Source: Kangiella sp.
GTDB taxonomy: Bacteria > Pseudomonadota > Gammaproteobacteria > Enterobacterales > Kangiellaceae
Direction: 5' to 3'
NCBI GenBank assembly: GCA_028284185.1
Contig: JANQSG010000020.1
Span: forward strand, 62,001-126,000
Length of the DNA: 64,000 nucleotides
Shown piece after piece: positions 10,083-18,653 of the stretch (positions are counted from its first letter, which is position 1; every line of letters starts with the position of its first letter). The notes beneath the pieces were generated by a model. The model did not search any database. It worked only from the letters and a program-made list of their open reading frames with translations, and was not told where the DNA came from. The translations under genes were made by a program, and so were the position numbers.

Positions 10083-10649
10083 ATGAGCATTAAATCCGAT
10101 AAGTGGATCCGTCGAATGGCGGAAAGTGAAGGGATGATTGAGCCATTCGAACCAAGGCAAATTCGTCATAAAAATGAGCAAAGAATCGTATCCTACGGTA
10201 CTTCGAGCTATGGTTATGATGTACGTTGCTCCAATGAGTTTAAGATTTTTACTAATGTTCATTCCAGCGTAGTCGATCCAAAGAACTTTGATGAGCAGAG
10301 TTTTGTGGATGTACAATCTGACGTTTGTATTATCCCACCGAATTCTTTTGCCTTAGCCAGAACTGTTGAATATTTCCGGATACCGCGCTCGGTGTTGACT
10401 GTGTGTTTGGGTAAATCCACTTATGCTCGTTGCGGTATTATTGTTAATGTAACGCCATTAGAGCCGGAATGGGAAGGGCATGTAACCCTCGAATTTTCCA
10501 ACACCACACCATTACCTGCAAAGATTTATGCCAATGAAGGTGTAGCGCAAATGCTGTTCTTTGAGTCCGATGAAATTTGTGAAACCTCCTACGGTGACCG
10601 AGGCGGTAAATACCAAGGGCAAACTGGGGTAACTTTACCTAAAACTTAA
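10083..10649 (+). CDS. dcd: dCTP deaminase
   Basis: Converts dCTP to dUTP, feeding dTTP synthesis. The trimeric dUTPase-like fold is recognisable from the segments [20 protein letters not shown] and [20 protein letters not shown], which hold the active-site glutamate and the nucleotide-binding residues, and from [10 protein letters not shown]. The 188-residue length matches single-function bacterial Dcd. The gene stands alone, 272 bp after mrp, with a palindromic repeat just upstream. Confidence 0.95.
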   Translation: MSIKSDKWIRRMAESEGMIEPFEPRQIRHKNEQRIVSYGTSSYGYDVRCSNEFKIFTNVHSSVVDPKNFDEQSFVDVQSDVCIIPPNSFALARTVEYFRIPRSVLTVCLGKSTYARCGIIVNVTPLEPEWEGHVTLEFSNTTPLPAKIYANEGVAQMLFFESDEICETSYGDRGGKYQGQTGVTLPKT

Positions 10650-10668
10650 CTACACTTTAGAAAGATAA

Positions 10669-11220
10669 TTACTCTTGTGTATTTTCTTTTTCTCCAACTT
10701 GTAAAGTTAGGATAGAGTTTTTTCCAGTCAACCGAACACCTAATGTGAAACTTTGAGTATCTCTAACAAATATAGCTCGGAAAGGGTTATCCCAATGAAC
10801 GTCCATATGAGTTGAAAAGTTATCTCCAAATAAGTTTCCGTTGATCTTAATTGTGCCAGAGTAATTAGTTCTGGTAGGGAATCTTAATTGAGACTCTGAG
10901 TCGGAATTTAATTGAAGGGTAATGTAGTCAATATTTGTACTGTGTGTTTTATGGGATGCGGTTAAGCCAAAGTCATCCCAAATGTAGTAATTATCACTGT
11001 AATCTCCAGTTTCTTTTCGACTGTATTGGCCAAATTGATCGATTAATTTATCTAGGCTAAAAGGAAATTTATAGCTAATCTTGTTGATAATTATCGCATC
11101 CTTAACGTCGCTTATTTCTATGGTAAGGTCAGACGGTTCTATAACTTTCTCTTGCTGTGCTGTGCAGGAAGTAAGCGGAAGAGCTAGTATTAACAGTAGA
11201 ACTTTTACAGATTTAAACAT
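10669..11220 (-). CDS. Predicted lipoprotein of unknown function
   Basis: An unrecognised 183-residue protein. The start at 11220 is preferred over the longer frame (11262) because it gives a clean lipoprotein signal, MFKSVKVLLLILALPLTSC, with lipobox LTSC, and a GGAA ribosome site lies just upstream. The mature part is rich in beta-type polar sequence with no motif I know. The residue after the lipid-modified Cys is Thr, so outer-membrane sorting is expected. It follows the DUF3108 gene on the same strand and may be cotranscribed with it. Confidence 0.65.
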   Translation of the reverse strand: MFKSVKVLLLILALPLTSCTAQQEKVIEPSDLTIEISDVKDAIIINKISYKFPFSLDKLIDQFGQYSRKETGDYSDNYYIWDDFGLTASHKTHSTNIDYITLQLNSDSESQLRFPTRTNYSGTIKINGNLFGDNFSTHMDVHWDNPFRAIFVRDTQSFTLGVRLTGKNSILTLQVGEKENTQE

Positions 11221-11255
11221 ATACGTATTCCATAAATAACTTTGTGAAAGAGTTG

Positions 11256-11996
11256 CTACCACTTAGTAGCAACCAATCTCGCTTCTTCTTTACCTTTTTT
11301 AATACGCTGGATCTGAACAGGTAGCATATTATTATCAATCGCTAGCCAGAAGTTAGTTTGGCGTTTGCGCGCTTTTTCATCCAGTTGGATTTTGGCTGTT
11401 TTAATCTTGCCCATTGGTGTTTCTAACACTTCTTCGCCAACCACTTTAAAGTCATGGATACGAATACCACCGCGATAACTGATTTGTACAGGTACTAATG
11501 GTTTTTGCATCAATAACTGACCGCGCACCGCTAATAATTGAGTCAATTGATCAAGTGCACCATTTGGTAGCTCAATATTCCAGTTTTGCTTTTTAAAAGA
11601 TCCCGTTTCATGGCCCGTTGACCAATCAAACTGCTGAATCAAATTACTATCTTTAAAGGAGCTGTCAGCCAAGCGTTGGTATTGGATCGGGTAGATTTGA
11701 TGATCAATCACTTCAAAACGGCTGGTTTCCTGACGTTTATCTTTAAAAAAGAAATATTTGATTTTCGATTGCATGGCCAGTTGCCACTGCCCATTTGAAA
11801 GCAATTCCAGGCTGCGGCTGGCTGAACCAACTTTATCATCACCTTTGGCAATTACGTCATACTCGATTTTATAGGGTTGCAAAACAGTTTTTATGGCTCT
11901 GTCTTTGGTGGTTTCTGCCATAATTTTTGGTATCCCGAACATTAAAACCAGCAGGCCAATCTGGATAATGAGTAAACGTTTATAAAATTTTGCCAT
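11256..11996 (-). CDS. DUF3108 domain-containing exported protein
   Basis: Envelope protein of the DUF3108 family; no biochemical function is assigned. I place the start at the ATG at 11996, giving MAKFYKRLLIIQIGLLVLMF followed by GIPKIMAE, a signal peptide or N-terminal anchor. The longer frame (from 12143) would lie deep inside purN. The mature part shows the usual features: PYKIEYDVIAKGDDKVGSAS, then YQRLADSSFKDS, and near the end IRIHDFKVVGEE and KIQLDEKARKRQTNFWLA. The gene overlaps the end of purN by 17 bp, suggesting translational coupling. Location after purM-purN is common in gammaproteobacteria. Confidence 0.82.
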   Translation of the reverse strand: MAKFYKRLLIIQIGLLVLMFGIPKIMAETTKDRAIKTVLQPYKIEYDVIAKGDDKVGSASRSLELLSNGQWQLAMQSKIKYFFFKDKRQETSRFEVIDHQIYPIQYQRLADSSFKDSNLIQQFDWSTGHETGSFKKQNWNIELPNGALDQLTQLLAVRGQLLMQKPLVPVQISYRGGIRIHDFKVVGEEVLETPMGKIKTAKIQLDEKARKRQTNFWLAIDNNMLPVQIQRIKKGKEEARLVATKW

Positions 11997-12636
11997 CGAA
12001 TATTGCTCTAGCTGTTCCTGAGTTTGTTTGCTGAAATTTGAGTCGCTCGGCACAGAACCAGCCAACCACTTGTGGGTAGAGTTGGTGTTCTTGTTGCTGG
12101 ATTTTTTCCACCAGCCTTTGTTCTGTGTCGTTAGCTTCAACATTTATTCGCCTTTGTGCGATGATGGGCCCGCCGTCCAGTTCTGCTGTGACAAAGTGAA
12201 CCGTGCTGCCATGTTCTTTATCGCCATTCTCCAGCACTTGCCTATGGGTATTCAAGCCCTTGTATTTTGGCAATAGAGAAGGGTGTATGTTGATTATTCT
12301 GCCTAAGTAATGCTGAACAAAGTCTGAACTTAAAATCCTCATAAAACCAGCTAAAATTATTAAGTTGGGCTGGTAAATATCAATAATATCAATAAGTTTT
12401 GTTTCAAAGCTCGATTTACTATTAAAATCCCGGTGATCCACACAAACGGTATCAATATTGGCATTTTCTGCTCTTTGCAAGCCATAAGCTTCGGGTTTGT
12501 TAGAAATCACCGCCTTGATTTCGCCATGAAAAAGCTCTTGCGATTGAGCATCGATAAGGGCCTGTAGATTGGTTCCATTGCCGGAAATTAAAACGACAAT
12601 GGACTTTTTGTTGCCTGCGTCCGTAGGGTTTTGCAT
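11980..12636 (-). CDS. purN: Phosphoribosylglycinamide formyltransferase
   Basis: Third step of de novo purine synthesis: transfers formyl from 10-formyl-THF to GAR. Folate-dependent catalytic residues are present: Asn and His in IINIHPSLLPKYKG, and Asp in ELDGGPIIAQ. The phosphate-binding start is LISGNGTNLQALID. Its 218 residues match the family. It lies 17 bp after purM on the same strand, the classic purM-purN operon, and overlaps the following DUF3108 gene. Confidence 0.95.
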   Translation of the reverse strand: MQNPTDAGNKKSIVVLISGNGTNLQALIDAQSQELFHGEIKAVISNKPEAYGLQRAENANIDTVCVDHRDFNSKSSFETKLIDIIDIYQPNLIILAGFMRILSSDFVQHYLGRIINIHPSLLPKYKGLNTHRQVLENGDKEHGSTVHFVTAELDGGPIIAQRRINVEANDTEQRLVEKIQQQEHQLYPQVVGWFCAERLKFQQTNSGTARAIFDGKIL

Positions 12637-12653
12637 AAGACTACGTTTAAAGC

Positions 12654-13691
12654 CTATAGTGCGACTTGCTCTTCATCGCCTTCGCGATTGGTAATATGGC
12701 CGACTCGATACACCGTTTCACCAAGCGTTTCCAACATCTGCTGGGCATCGTCAGCATCTTGCTCAGCTACTACTAGGATCATGCCAATACCGCAATTGAA
12801 AGTGCGATACATCTCCAGCCGATCCACGTTGCCTTCAGCTTGTAACCACTGGAATACCTTAGGCATTTCCCAGGCGTTAGTATCCACCACTGCTTTGCAG
12901 TGTTTTGGCATTACGCGCGGTAAGTTTTCTTGCAAGCCGCCGCCGGTGATATGCGAAACAGCTTTAATTTCCACTTCTTTGAACAGACGCAATAATGGCT
13001 TCACGTAGATTTTAGTTGGTTCAAGTAAGGTTTCACCTAAAGTTTTGTTATTCTCGAACTCAGCATTGACGTCAGCACCAGATACTTCCAATATTTTACG
13101 GATTAATGAATAGCCATTGGAGTGGGGGCCGCTGGAGGCTAAGCCAAGCAATAAATCCCCTGATTTAACTTTGCTACCGTCAATGATTTTCTTTTTATCC
13201 ACGATGCCTACGCAAAAGCCCGCTAAATCATAGTCATCGCCTTCGTACATTCCTGGCATTTCAGCAGTTTCACCACCAATTAAAGCGCAACCTGATTGTA
13301 AACAGCCTTCGCCAATGCCTGTTACCACGTCGGCAGCTACGTCCACGTCCAGCTTGCCTGTTGCGTAATAATCCAAAAAGAATAGTGGTTCTGCACCTTG
13401 CACAATCAAGTCATTAACGCACATGGCTACCAAATCGATGCCCACTGTGTCATGTTTATTCATGTTCAGGGCCAGGCGTAATTTGGTGCCAACGCCATCG
13501 GTTCCAGCAACTAAAGCGGGTTCGTCATAACCAGTGGGTAGGTCGAAAAGGGCTCCAAATCCTCCAATGTTACCCATCACTTCGGGACGATAAGTTTTTT
13601 TGGTAATGTTTTTAATTCGGTCAACTAAAGCATTTCCTGCGTCAATATCAACGCCTGCATCTTTATAGCTTAACGATTGTTTATCGCTCAT
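12654..13691 (-). CDS. purM: Phosphoribosylformylglycinamidine cyclo-ligase (AIR synthase)
   Basis: Closes the imidazole ring to form AIR in purine synthesis. Family segments are clear: [12 protein letters not shown] at the N terminus, the ATP-grasping [23 protein letters not shown], and [14 protein letters not shown]. The length of 345 is standard. The first gene of a purM-purN-DUF3108 run on the minus strand. The following 166 bp hold the terminator of the next gene rather than an obvious PurR box. Confidence 0.96.
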   Translation of the reverse strand: MSDKQSLSYKDAGVDIDAGNALVDRIKNITKKTYRPEVMGNIGGFGALFDLPTGYDEPALVAGTDGVGTKLRLALNMNKHDTVGIDLVAMCVNDLIVQGAEPLFFLDYYATGKLDVDVAADVVTGIGEGCLQSGCALIGGETAEMPGMYEGDDYDLAGFCVGIVDKKKIIDGSKVKSGDLLLGLASSGPHSNGYSLIRKILEVSGADVNAEFENNKTLGETLLEPTKIYVKPLLRLFKEVEIKAVSHITGGGLQENLPRVMPKHCKAVVDTNAWEMPKVFQWLQAEGNVDRLEMYRTFNCGIGMILVVAEQDADDAQQMLETLGETVYRVGHITNREGDEEQVAL

Positions 13692-13788
13692 TGGAGTTCC
13701 ATCAATTGGTTAATGTGAAATACCGCGCAATTTTACTAGATGTGGCGCTATAGGTCGATAGTAATACAAAAGGTATGTGCAAATAGAT

Positions 13789-13813
13789 AAAAAAAGAGCG
13801 CACAAGGCGCTCT
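13789..13813 (-). terminator. Rho-independent terminator of the OmpA-family lipoprotein gene
   Basis: Perfect 6 bp stem AGAGCG (13795-13800) / CGCTCT (13808-13813) with a 7-base loop and, in the minus direction, a T-run from the A-tract at 13789-13795. It sits 46 bp past the stop of the OmpA-like gene. Confidence 0.75.
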
Positions 13814-13858
13814 ATAGTTACATTATCATAGGGAAAATGATAAGTGTGTGATATAAAA

Positions 13859-14533
13859 TTAACCTGCTGGTTGAATTGGGATAATGGTCAATTCAACACG
13901 GCGGTTTCTGGCACGGCCAGATGCAGTATCATTAGGCGCTACTGGATGTGCTTCACCAAAACCAACACTTTTTAAACGCTCTCCAGCTACGTTTTTACTG
14001 CGTAAATAATTTGCTACGCTGGCAGCACGTTTTTGCGAAAGTTCCTGATTATAAGCATCAGAGCCGGTTGAGTCGGTAAAGCCAGCCACTTCCAGATTAG
14101 TGTCTTCGTATTTGTATAAAACTTTTGATACTGAAGTTAATACTGGATAGAAGTCGCCATTAATATCATAACGGTCAGTTGCAAAGGTAATATCACCAGG
14201 CATAATTAAGTTAATTTGATCGCCATCGCGCTGTACACCAACGCCAGTACCAGCCAGCTCTTCACGTAACTCTTTTTCCTGGTGATCCATATAAGCACCA
14301 ATGCCAGCACCTATGGCGCCACAACCAAGAGCAGCATTACGTGCAGATTTACTGTTGCGAGTCGAACCAATAATGCCACAGACTACCGCGCCAATAGCGC
14401 CATACTTTACTGCTTTACTGGTTTTTTCTTCGCCGGTATAAGGGTCTAAAACTGTACAACCACTGGTTAAAGATACGCCAATAGCCAAACTTAATGCCAA
14501 AGCTAAAGGTTTTTTTGCTTTCAATGTTCTCAT
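13859..14533 (-). CDS. OmpA-family lipoprotein (YiaD-like)
   Basis: Outer-membrane lipoprotein whose C-terminal OmpA domain is expected to bind peptidoglycan. The start at 14533 is preferred because AAGAG lies 8 bases upstream; two other in-frame starts (14542, 14539) are too close to that site. Signal and lipobox: LALSLAIGVSLTSGC. A short glycine-rich region (residues about 45-75: YGAIGAVVCGIIG, ALGCGAIGAGIGAYMD) resembles the glycine-zipper of YiaD-type proteins. The OmpA domain follows, with FATDRYDINGDF, VAGFTDSTGSDAYNQELSQK, and the peptidoglycan-contact segment NDTASGRARNRRVEL. The monocistronic gene has its own terminator. Confidence 0.85.
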   Translation of the reverse strand: MRTLKAKKPLALALSLAIGVSLTSGCTVLDPYTGEEKTSKAVKYGAIGAVVCGIIGSTRNSKSARNAALGCGAIGAGIGAYMDHQEKELREELAGTGVGVQRDGDQINLIMPGDITFATDRYDINGDFYPVLTSVSKVLYKYEDTNLEVAGFTDSTGSDAYNQELSQKRAASVANYLRSKNVAGERLKSVGFGEAHPVAPNDTASGRARNRRVELTIIPIQPAG

Positions 14534-14767
14534 AATCATCACTCTTAATATTCAGTTTGAGATTGATTGAAATTATAGATAAGCCTGGATGAATATAATC
14601 TGAACTGTATCACTAACTGACTGCCAACCTAACCTTATAAATAGGCTTTTTTGAATCAATTTACGGTTTTTTACATTTTAAACTATTCTAGCGTCTTATC
14701 TAAAAGCTGATAGAATAGGCCATTAGCATTATATAAATTGGAAAGAATTCCAGCATAGGATTGTGAC

Positions 14768-15883
14768 ATGATCAGTCATTCTAAGTCATTCGGCTTTTTA
14801 GTTGTCATTATAGGGTTTTTATTGGCGACTAGTGCTTTGCCGGGCCAATCAGAAGAGATGCGTAAGCTCTATACTGCGAGTTGGCCAGTATCGGATCAGT
14901 CGGTAACGGTACGCAATAAAGCTTTAAGCAATGCTTTTGCACAAGTATTGGTGCGCGCTAGTGGTCATAGGAAAGTGCTCAAGTCTTCTACCATTAGGGC
15001 CAGTTTATCCGATGCAGCTTCATATATGCGTTTATATTCTTATAAGAAATTAAATTTACAGGAACAAAAAGTTTACGGAAAACCTTTATTGTTAAAGGTT
15101 GATTTTGATCCTGGTGCGGTGGCTCGTTTGCTGCAAGATGCGGGACAGCCTGTGTGGAATAATAATCGTCCCTCAGGTACTTTCTGGATTGCCATTGATA
15201 ATCGTGGTCAGCGTAAAATTGCTGCGGATGGGCAGGATGAAGTAGCGATTACAGTCAGAAGACAAGCCAACAGTCGCGGCTTACCGGTAACTTTGCCTTT
15301 AATGGATTTGGATGACAAGTCTGCGGTTTCGATTGCAGATGTTTGGGGCAAATTTGCCGAGCCTGTGAATCGGGCTTCAAGACGCTATAACTCCGATTAT
15401 GTAGTAATGGGTAGCTTGTCTCGAACGGGCAATGGTTGGCAGGCTAGCTGGCTGGTAGATCTGGGCAACGATGATATGCGTTTTACCACTAATGGAGCCT
15501 CTAGCCAGCAGGCGGTTGCCAGAATGGTTCATCGTGTTGCTGATCGCCTGGCAACCAAATTAGCGGTAGTGTTAAGCAACCAAATTGAAACCAATTATGT
15601 GTTGATACGAGGGCTTAGCTCGCTTGAATCCTATGCTAAGGCACAAAATTTGCTGGCGGGTTTAAGCATGGTGAAATCAGCTAATGCCATTCAAGTCAGA
15701 GAAGATGAAATTTTATTTAAGTTGGAGTTGCAAAGTGCTAGCCGCTATTTGATTGATGCCCTTGAGATGAATAATCATTTGTATCGCTCAGCGGGTTTTG
15801 GTAATGAGCTTGCTCCTGATATGGGTGATGGCTTTAATAATCAGCTCAACCAAGATACTTTGGTGTATAGCTGGAGAGGCTGA
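14768..15883 (+). CDS. DUF2066 domain-containing exported protein
   Basis: A 371-residue protein of the DUF2066 family, function unknown. An N-terminal signal peptide is visible (hydrophobic GFLVVIIGFLLATSALPGQS). Conserved family segments include RNKALSNAFAQVLVRASGH near residue 50, YVVMGSLSRTGNGWQASW near 215, and the C-terminal repeat-type part from NQIETNYVLIRGLSS on. It is found just upstream of the CDP-alcohol phosphatidyltransferase gene and hda, a neighbourhood repeated in many gammaproteobacteria near purM. The 38 bp gap to the next gene suggests an operon. Confidence 0.85.
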   Translation: MISHSKSFGFLVVIIGFLLATSALPGQSEEMRKLYTASWPVSDQSVTVRNKALSNAFAQVLVRASGHRKVLKSSTIRASLSDAASYMRLYSYKKLNLQEQKVYGKPLLLKVDFDPGAVARLLQDAGQPVWNNNRPSGTFWIAIDNRGQRKIAADGQDEVAITVRRQANSRGLPVTLPLMDLDDKSAVSIADVWGKFAEPVNRASRRYNSDYVVMGSLSRTGNGWQASWLVDLGNDDMRFTTNGASSQQAVARMVHRVADRLATKLAVVLSNQIETNYVLIRGLSSLESYAKAQNLLAGLSMVKSANAIQVREDEILFKLELQSASRYLIDALEMNNHLYRSAGFGNELAPDMGDGFNNQLNQDTLVYSWRG

Positions 15884-15921
15884 TTTTAATTGGATAGAAA
15901 TAATAAATTAATAGTATTTTC

Positions 15922-16491
15922 ATGAGTTTAAGTGTAATTCCTAATGTTATAACTATTTTACGTGTCTTGCTGATAGTGCCGTTTATCTGGTATTTGCAGC
16001 AGGCAAACTATGAAAATGCCTTGGTTATCTTTTTAGTGGCAGGCTTGTCGGATGGTTTGGATGGTTTGCTGGCGAAACGTTTCAAATGGCAAAGTCGTTT
16101 TGGTTCAATAACCGATCCTCTGGCCGATAAGTTACTATTATTTGTAGCTCTATTATTATTAGCTATGAAGGGACATATTTCTTGGAGCTTGTTTTGGATT
16201 GCTACCCTGCGCGATATAGTGATTATCGGTGGTGCTACCTGGTATCATTTTAAAGTTGGGCCTTATGAAATGCGTCCATCCCTGATTTCCAAATGGAATA
16301 CGGTCTTACTGATATTATTGGTGTTGCTTGTTTTGATTAGCCTTGCCTGGTATCCGTTTAATTTCTGGCTGTTACAGGGATTGGAATGGATTATTATTCT
16401 GACCTGTGTGATCAGTGGTGTTCATTATGTTTGGTTAGGGCGCCAGGCCTATTTAGCACAAAAAACCGGAGAGCTTTCCAAGCAATCTTAG
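15922..16491 (+). CDS. CDP-alcohol phosphatidyltransferase family membrane protein
   Basis: Integral membrane enzyme of the PgsA type that swaps CMP of CDP-diacylglycerol for an alcohol phosphate. The CDP-alcohol motif is present at about residues 44-68: DGLLAKR, then FGSITDPLADK, with the three metal-binding aspartates. The usual AR pair is AK here, a tolerated change in this family. About five membrane segments are visible in 189 residues. Because the genome probably has a separate pgsA beside uvrC, the substrate is uncertain. Between the DUF2066 gene and hda, 14 bp from hda. Confidence 0.86.
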   Translation: MSLSVIPNVITILRVLLIVPFIWYLQQANYENALVIFLVAGLSDGLDGLLAKRFKWQSRFGSITDPLADKLLLFVALLLLAMKGHISWSLFWIATLRDIVIIGGATWYHFKVGPYEMRPSLISKWNTVLLILLVLLVLISLAWYPFNFWLLQGLEWIIILTCVISGVHYVWLGRQAYLAQKTGELSKQS

Positions 16492-16505
16492 TTGACTGAT
16501 TTTCC

Positions 16506-17198
16506 ATGCAACAAATTCCACTAGATATTGAATTAAAAGTAGATGCTACCTTTGATAATTTTATTGAAGGCGATAATCAACTTTTAGTTGAAGTTTTAAA
16601 AAACTGTTTGGATAAACCTGAGTTTGTCTATTTTTATGGTGAACAAAGTGCAGGTAAAACCCATTTACTGCAGGCTTTAGCGCATCATGCAATATCATTG
16701 GAACATTATAATATTGCTTATATTCCATTGGATGCGGATTTTTTGACTTCAGAGATGCTGACTGGGTTGGAAACTTTTGATGGTGTTTGTCTGGATAATC
16801 TTGATGCCATACTGACTATGCCGGATACTGATCTTTGGCAATTGGAGCTGTTTAATTTATACAATCAATTAAAAGAAAAAAATAAAAGTTTTATTATCAG
16901 TGCTACTAGAGCACCTGCGCAAATGAATTTAAGTTTGGCGGATTTAAAATCACGCTTGAGTGCTATGTTAATCCATGCGATTAAACCGTTAAGTGATGAA
17001 GCCAAGTTATCGTTTTTGGGTTCAAAAGCAGCGGCAAAAGGATTGGAACTTAATGAAGATGCCGCTAGATTCTTATTGACAAGAGGTCAACGGGATTTAG
17101 CCAGTTTAAATGGGATCCTGGAACAATTGGATGAAGCTTCACTGCAAGCCCAACGCAAATTGACGATCCCATTTATTAAGGAAGTTTTAAAACTGTAG
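16506..17198 (+). CDS. hda: DnaA-related regulatory inactivator Hda
   Basis: Works with the DNA-loaded sliding clamp to promote hydrolysis of ATP bound to DnaA, limiting replication initiation. It is a 230-residue DnaA-like AAA+ protein lacking the DNA-binding domain. The N terminus MQQIPLDIELK carries the expected clamp-binding type motif (QIPLDI). Walker A is GEQSAGKTHLLQAL at about 46-59, Walker B is VCLDNLDAI, and the sensor region SRLSAMLIHAIKPL follows. Last gene of the DUF2066 run; its stop is 4 bp from a convergent gene. Confidence 0.92.
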   Translation: MQQIPLDIELKVDATFDNFIEGDNQLLVEVLKNCLDKPEFVYFYGEQSAGKTHLLQALAHHAISLEHYNIAYIPLDADFLTSEMLTGLETFDGVCLDNLDAILTMPDTDLWQLELFNLYNQLKEKNKSFIISATRAPAQMNLSLADLKSRLSAMLIHAIKPLSDEAKLSFLGSKAAAKGLELNEDAARFLLTRGQRDLASLNGILEQLDEASLQAQRKLTIPFIKEVLKL

Positions 17199-17202
17199 AG
17201 TT

Positions 17203-17565
17203 CTAGTTTTGTTGTAAGCGCTCTTGTTCTGCAAATAAAAACTCCAAGCTATTTTTAGCATGTCGCAGGTGAGGAATGACGATAGAACCGCCTACCAGCA
17301 TGGCAACGCCCATGGCCTCATCAATTTCATCACGATTCCAGCCCAATTTAACCGCTTGTTCCAGATGGTAATCGATGCAATCATTACAACGTAACACCAT
17401 TGAAGTGACTAGTCCTAATAACTCTTTGGTTTTTTTATCGAGAGCACCATCACCATAGGCAGTTTTATCCAGCCCGAAAAAACGTTTGACTAGCAAGCTA
17501 TTGGTTTGCAGGGCGGCTTCATTTCCCGCTAATCGTTTTTCACGAAACTCTTCAAAGGGGTGCAT
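17203..17565 (-). CDS. Carboxymuconolactone decarboxylase / AhpD-family protein
   Basis: A small all-helical protein of the CMD/AhpD superfamily. The CxxC motif and following His are visible in RCNDCIDYHLEQAVKLG, which suggests a thiol-disulfide or peroxidase-type role rather than true decarboxylase activity. The start at 17565 (MHPFEEF) is chosen because a strong AGGAGT lies 7-8 bases upstream; the longer frame from 17583 includes that site. 120 residues. It sits 27 bp past the DAHP synthase stop on the same strand, so it may be on the pheA-aroG transcript. Confidence 0.82.
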   Translation of the reverse strand: MHPFEEFREKRLAGNEAALQTNSLLVKRFFGLDKTAYGDGALDKKTKELLGLVTSMVLRCNDCIDYHLEQAVKLGWNRDEIDEAMGVAMLVGGSIVIPHLRHAKNSLEFLFAEQERLQQN

Positions 17566-17592
17566 GAATTTTACTCCTGTCATCTAATTACT

Positions 17593-18636
17593 CTAAGAAA
17601 GGCTTAAGTAAGCTTGCTCAAGCAGCTCTTCAGTCGTTTGCCAGCTGATGCAGGCATCGGTAATTGAAACGCCATATTCCAATTGTTCTTTGGCAGTGTT
17701 CATAGACTGATTACCTGCCTTTAAATGGCTTTCTAACATAACACCAATAATTGATTGATTGCCAGCAACTTTTTGCTGCAAAATATTTTCAAGTACTTTA
17801 GGTTGATTACGATAGTCTTTATTAGAATTACCGTGACTGCAATCTACAATAAATTTAGGATTGATTGATACTTTTTCAAGCTTTTGCTCTAAATTTTTAA
17901 TACTGGCTTCTTCGTAATTTGGTGTTTTGCCGCCACGCAAAATAATATGCGCATCAGGGTTACCTTTGGTTCTTAATAAAGCCACTTTTCCATGACTGTC
18001 AATACCCATAAAGCTGTGCGCTGACTTTGCTGCAATCAGAGCATTAATAGCGATATCCAAAGAGCCATCGGTGCCGTTTTTAAAGCCTACCGGCATGGAT
18101 AAACCCGATGCCATTTCGCGATGGGTTTGCGATTCTGTGGTCCTTGCTCCAATCGCAGACCAGCTGATCAGATCGGATAAGTATTGTGGTGATATGGGAT
18201 CTAGTGCTTCGGTAGCTGATGCTAATCCTAATTCAGCTAGCCAGTTTAACAATGCGCGCGCACGTCTTAAGCCGGAATCAACATTAAAACTGCCATTGAG
18301 CTCAGGATCATTAATAAAGCCTTTCCAGCCAATATGGGTTCTGGGTTTTTCAAAATAGACCCGCATCAGAATTAACAATTTATCTTCATACTTATCAGCG
18401 AGAGCTTTAAGTTTTAAAGCGTACTCCTTTGCTGCTTCTATATCATGAATTGAACAGGGGCCACAGATAACAATAAGTCGCTTATCTTTACCACTCAATA
18501 TATCTGCAATAGCACTACGGGTTTTGGTTACTAATTGCGCAGCATTATCGCTTAAAGGAAGGTCCTGTTTGAGAGCTGCAGGTGAGGTTAATATATCTAT
18601 TTTTTCAATGTTTAAGTTGTTGGTTTTTATGGTCAT
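17593..18636 (-). CDS. 3-deoxy-7-phosphoheptulonate synthase (DAHP synthase, class I)
   Basis: First committed step of the shikimate pathway: condenses PEP and erythrose 4-phosphate. It is the AroF/G/H type: 347 residues with VICGPCSIHD, MRVYFEKPRTHIGWKGFIND, the long RRARALLNWLAELGLASATE segment, GFKNGTDG and VDCSHGNSNKDY. I cannot tell from sequence alone which of Phe, Tyr or Trp inhibits it. It is 17 bp downstream of pheA on the same strand, so both should respond to the leader region upstream of pheA. Confidence 0.94.
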   Translation of the reverse strand: MTIKTNNLNIEKIDILTSPAALKQDLPLSDNAAQLVTKTRSAIADILSGKDKRLIVICGPCSIHDIEAAKEYALKLKALADKYEDKLLILMRVYFEKPRTHIGWKGFINDPELNGSFNVDSGLRRARALLNWLAELGLASATEALDPISPQYLSDLISWSAIGARTTESQTHREMASGLSMPVGFKNGTDGSLDIAINALIAAKSAHSFMGIDSHGKVALLRTKGNPDAHIILRGGKTPNYEEASIKNLEQKLEKVSINPKFIVDCSHGNSNKDYRNQPKVLENILQQKVAGNQSIIGVMLESHLKAGNQSMNTAKEQLEYGVSITDACISWQTTEELLEQAYLSLS

Positions 18637-18653
18637 GGCGGAATCTAATCTCG

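Noticed and set aside
12631-13008. Plus-strand 125-codon frame
   Set aside because: Antisense to purM, with low-complexity Ser/Thr-rich translation typical of a shadow frame.
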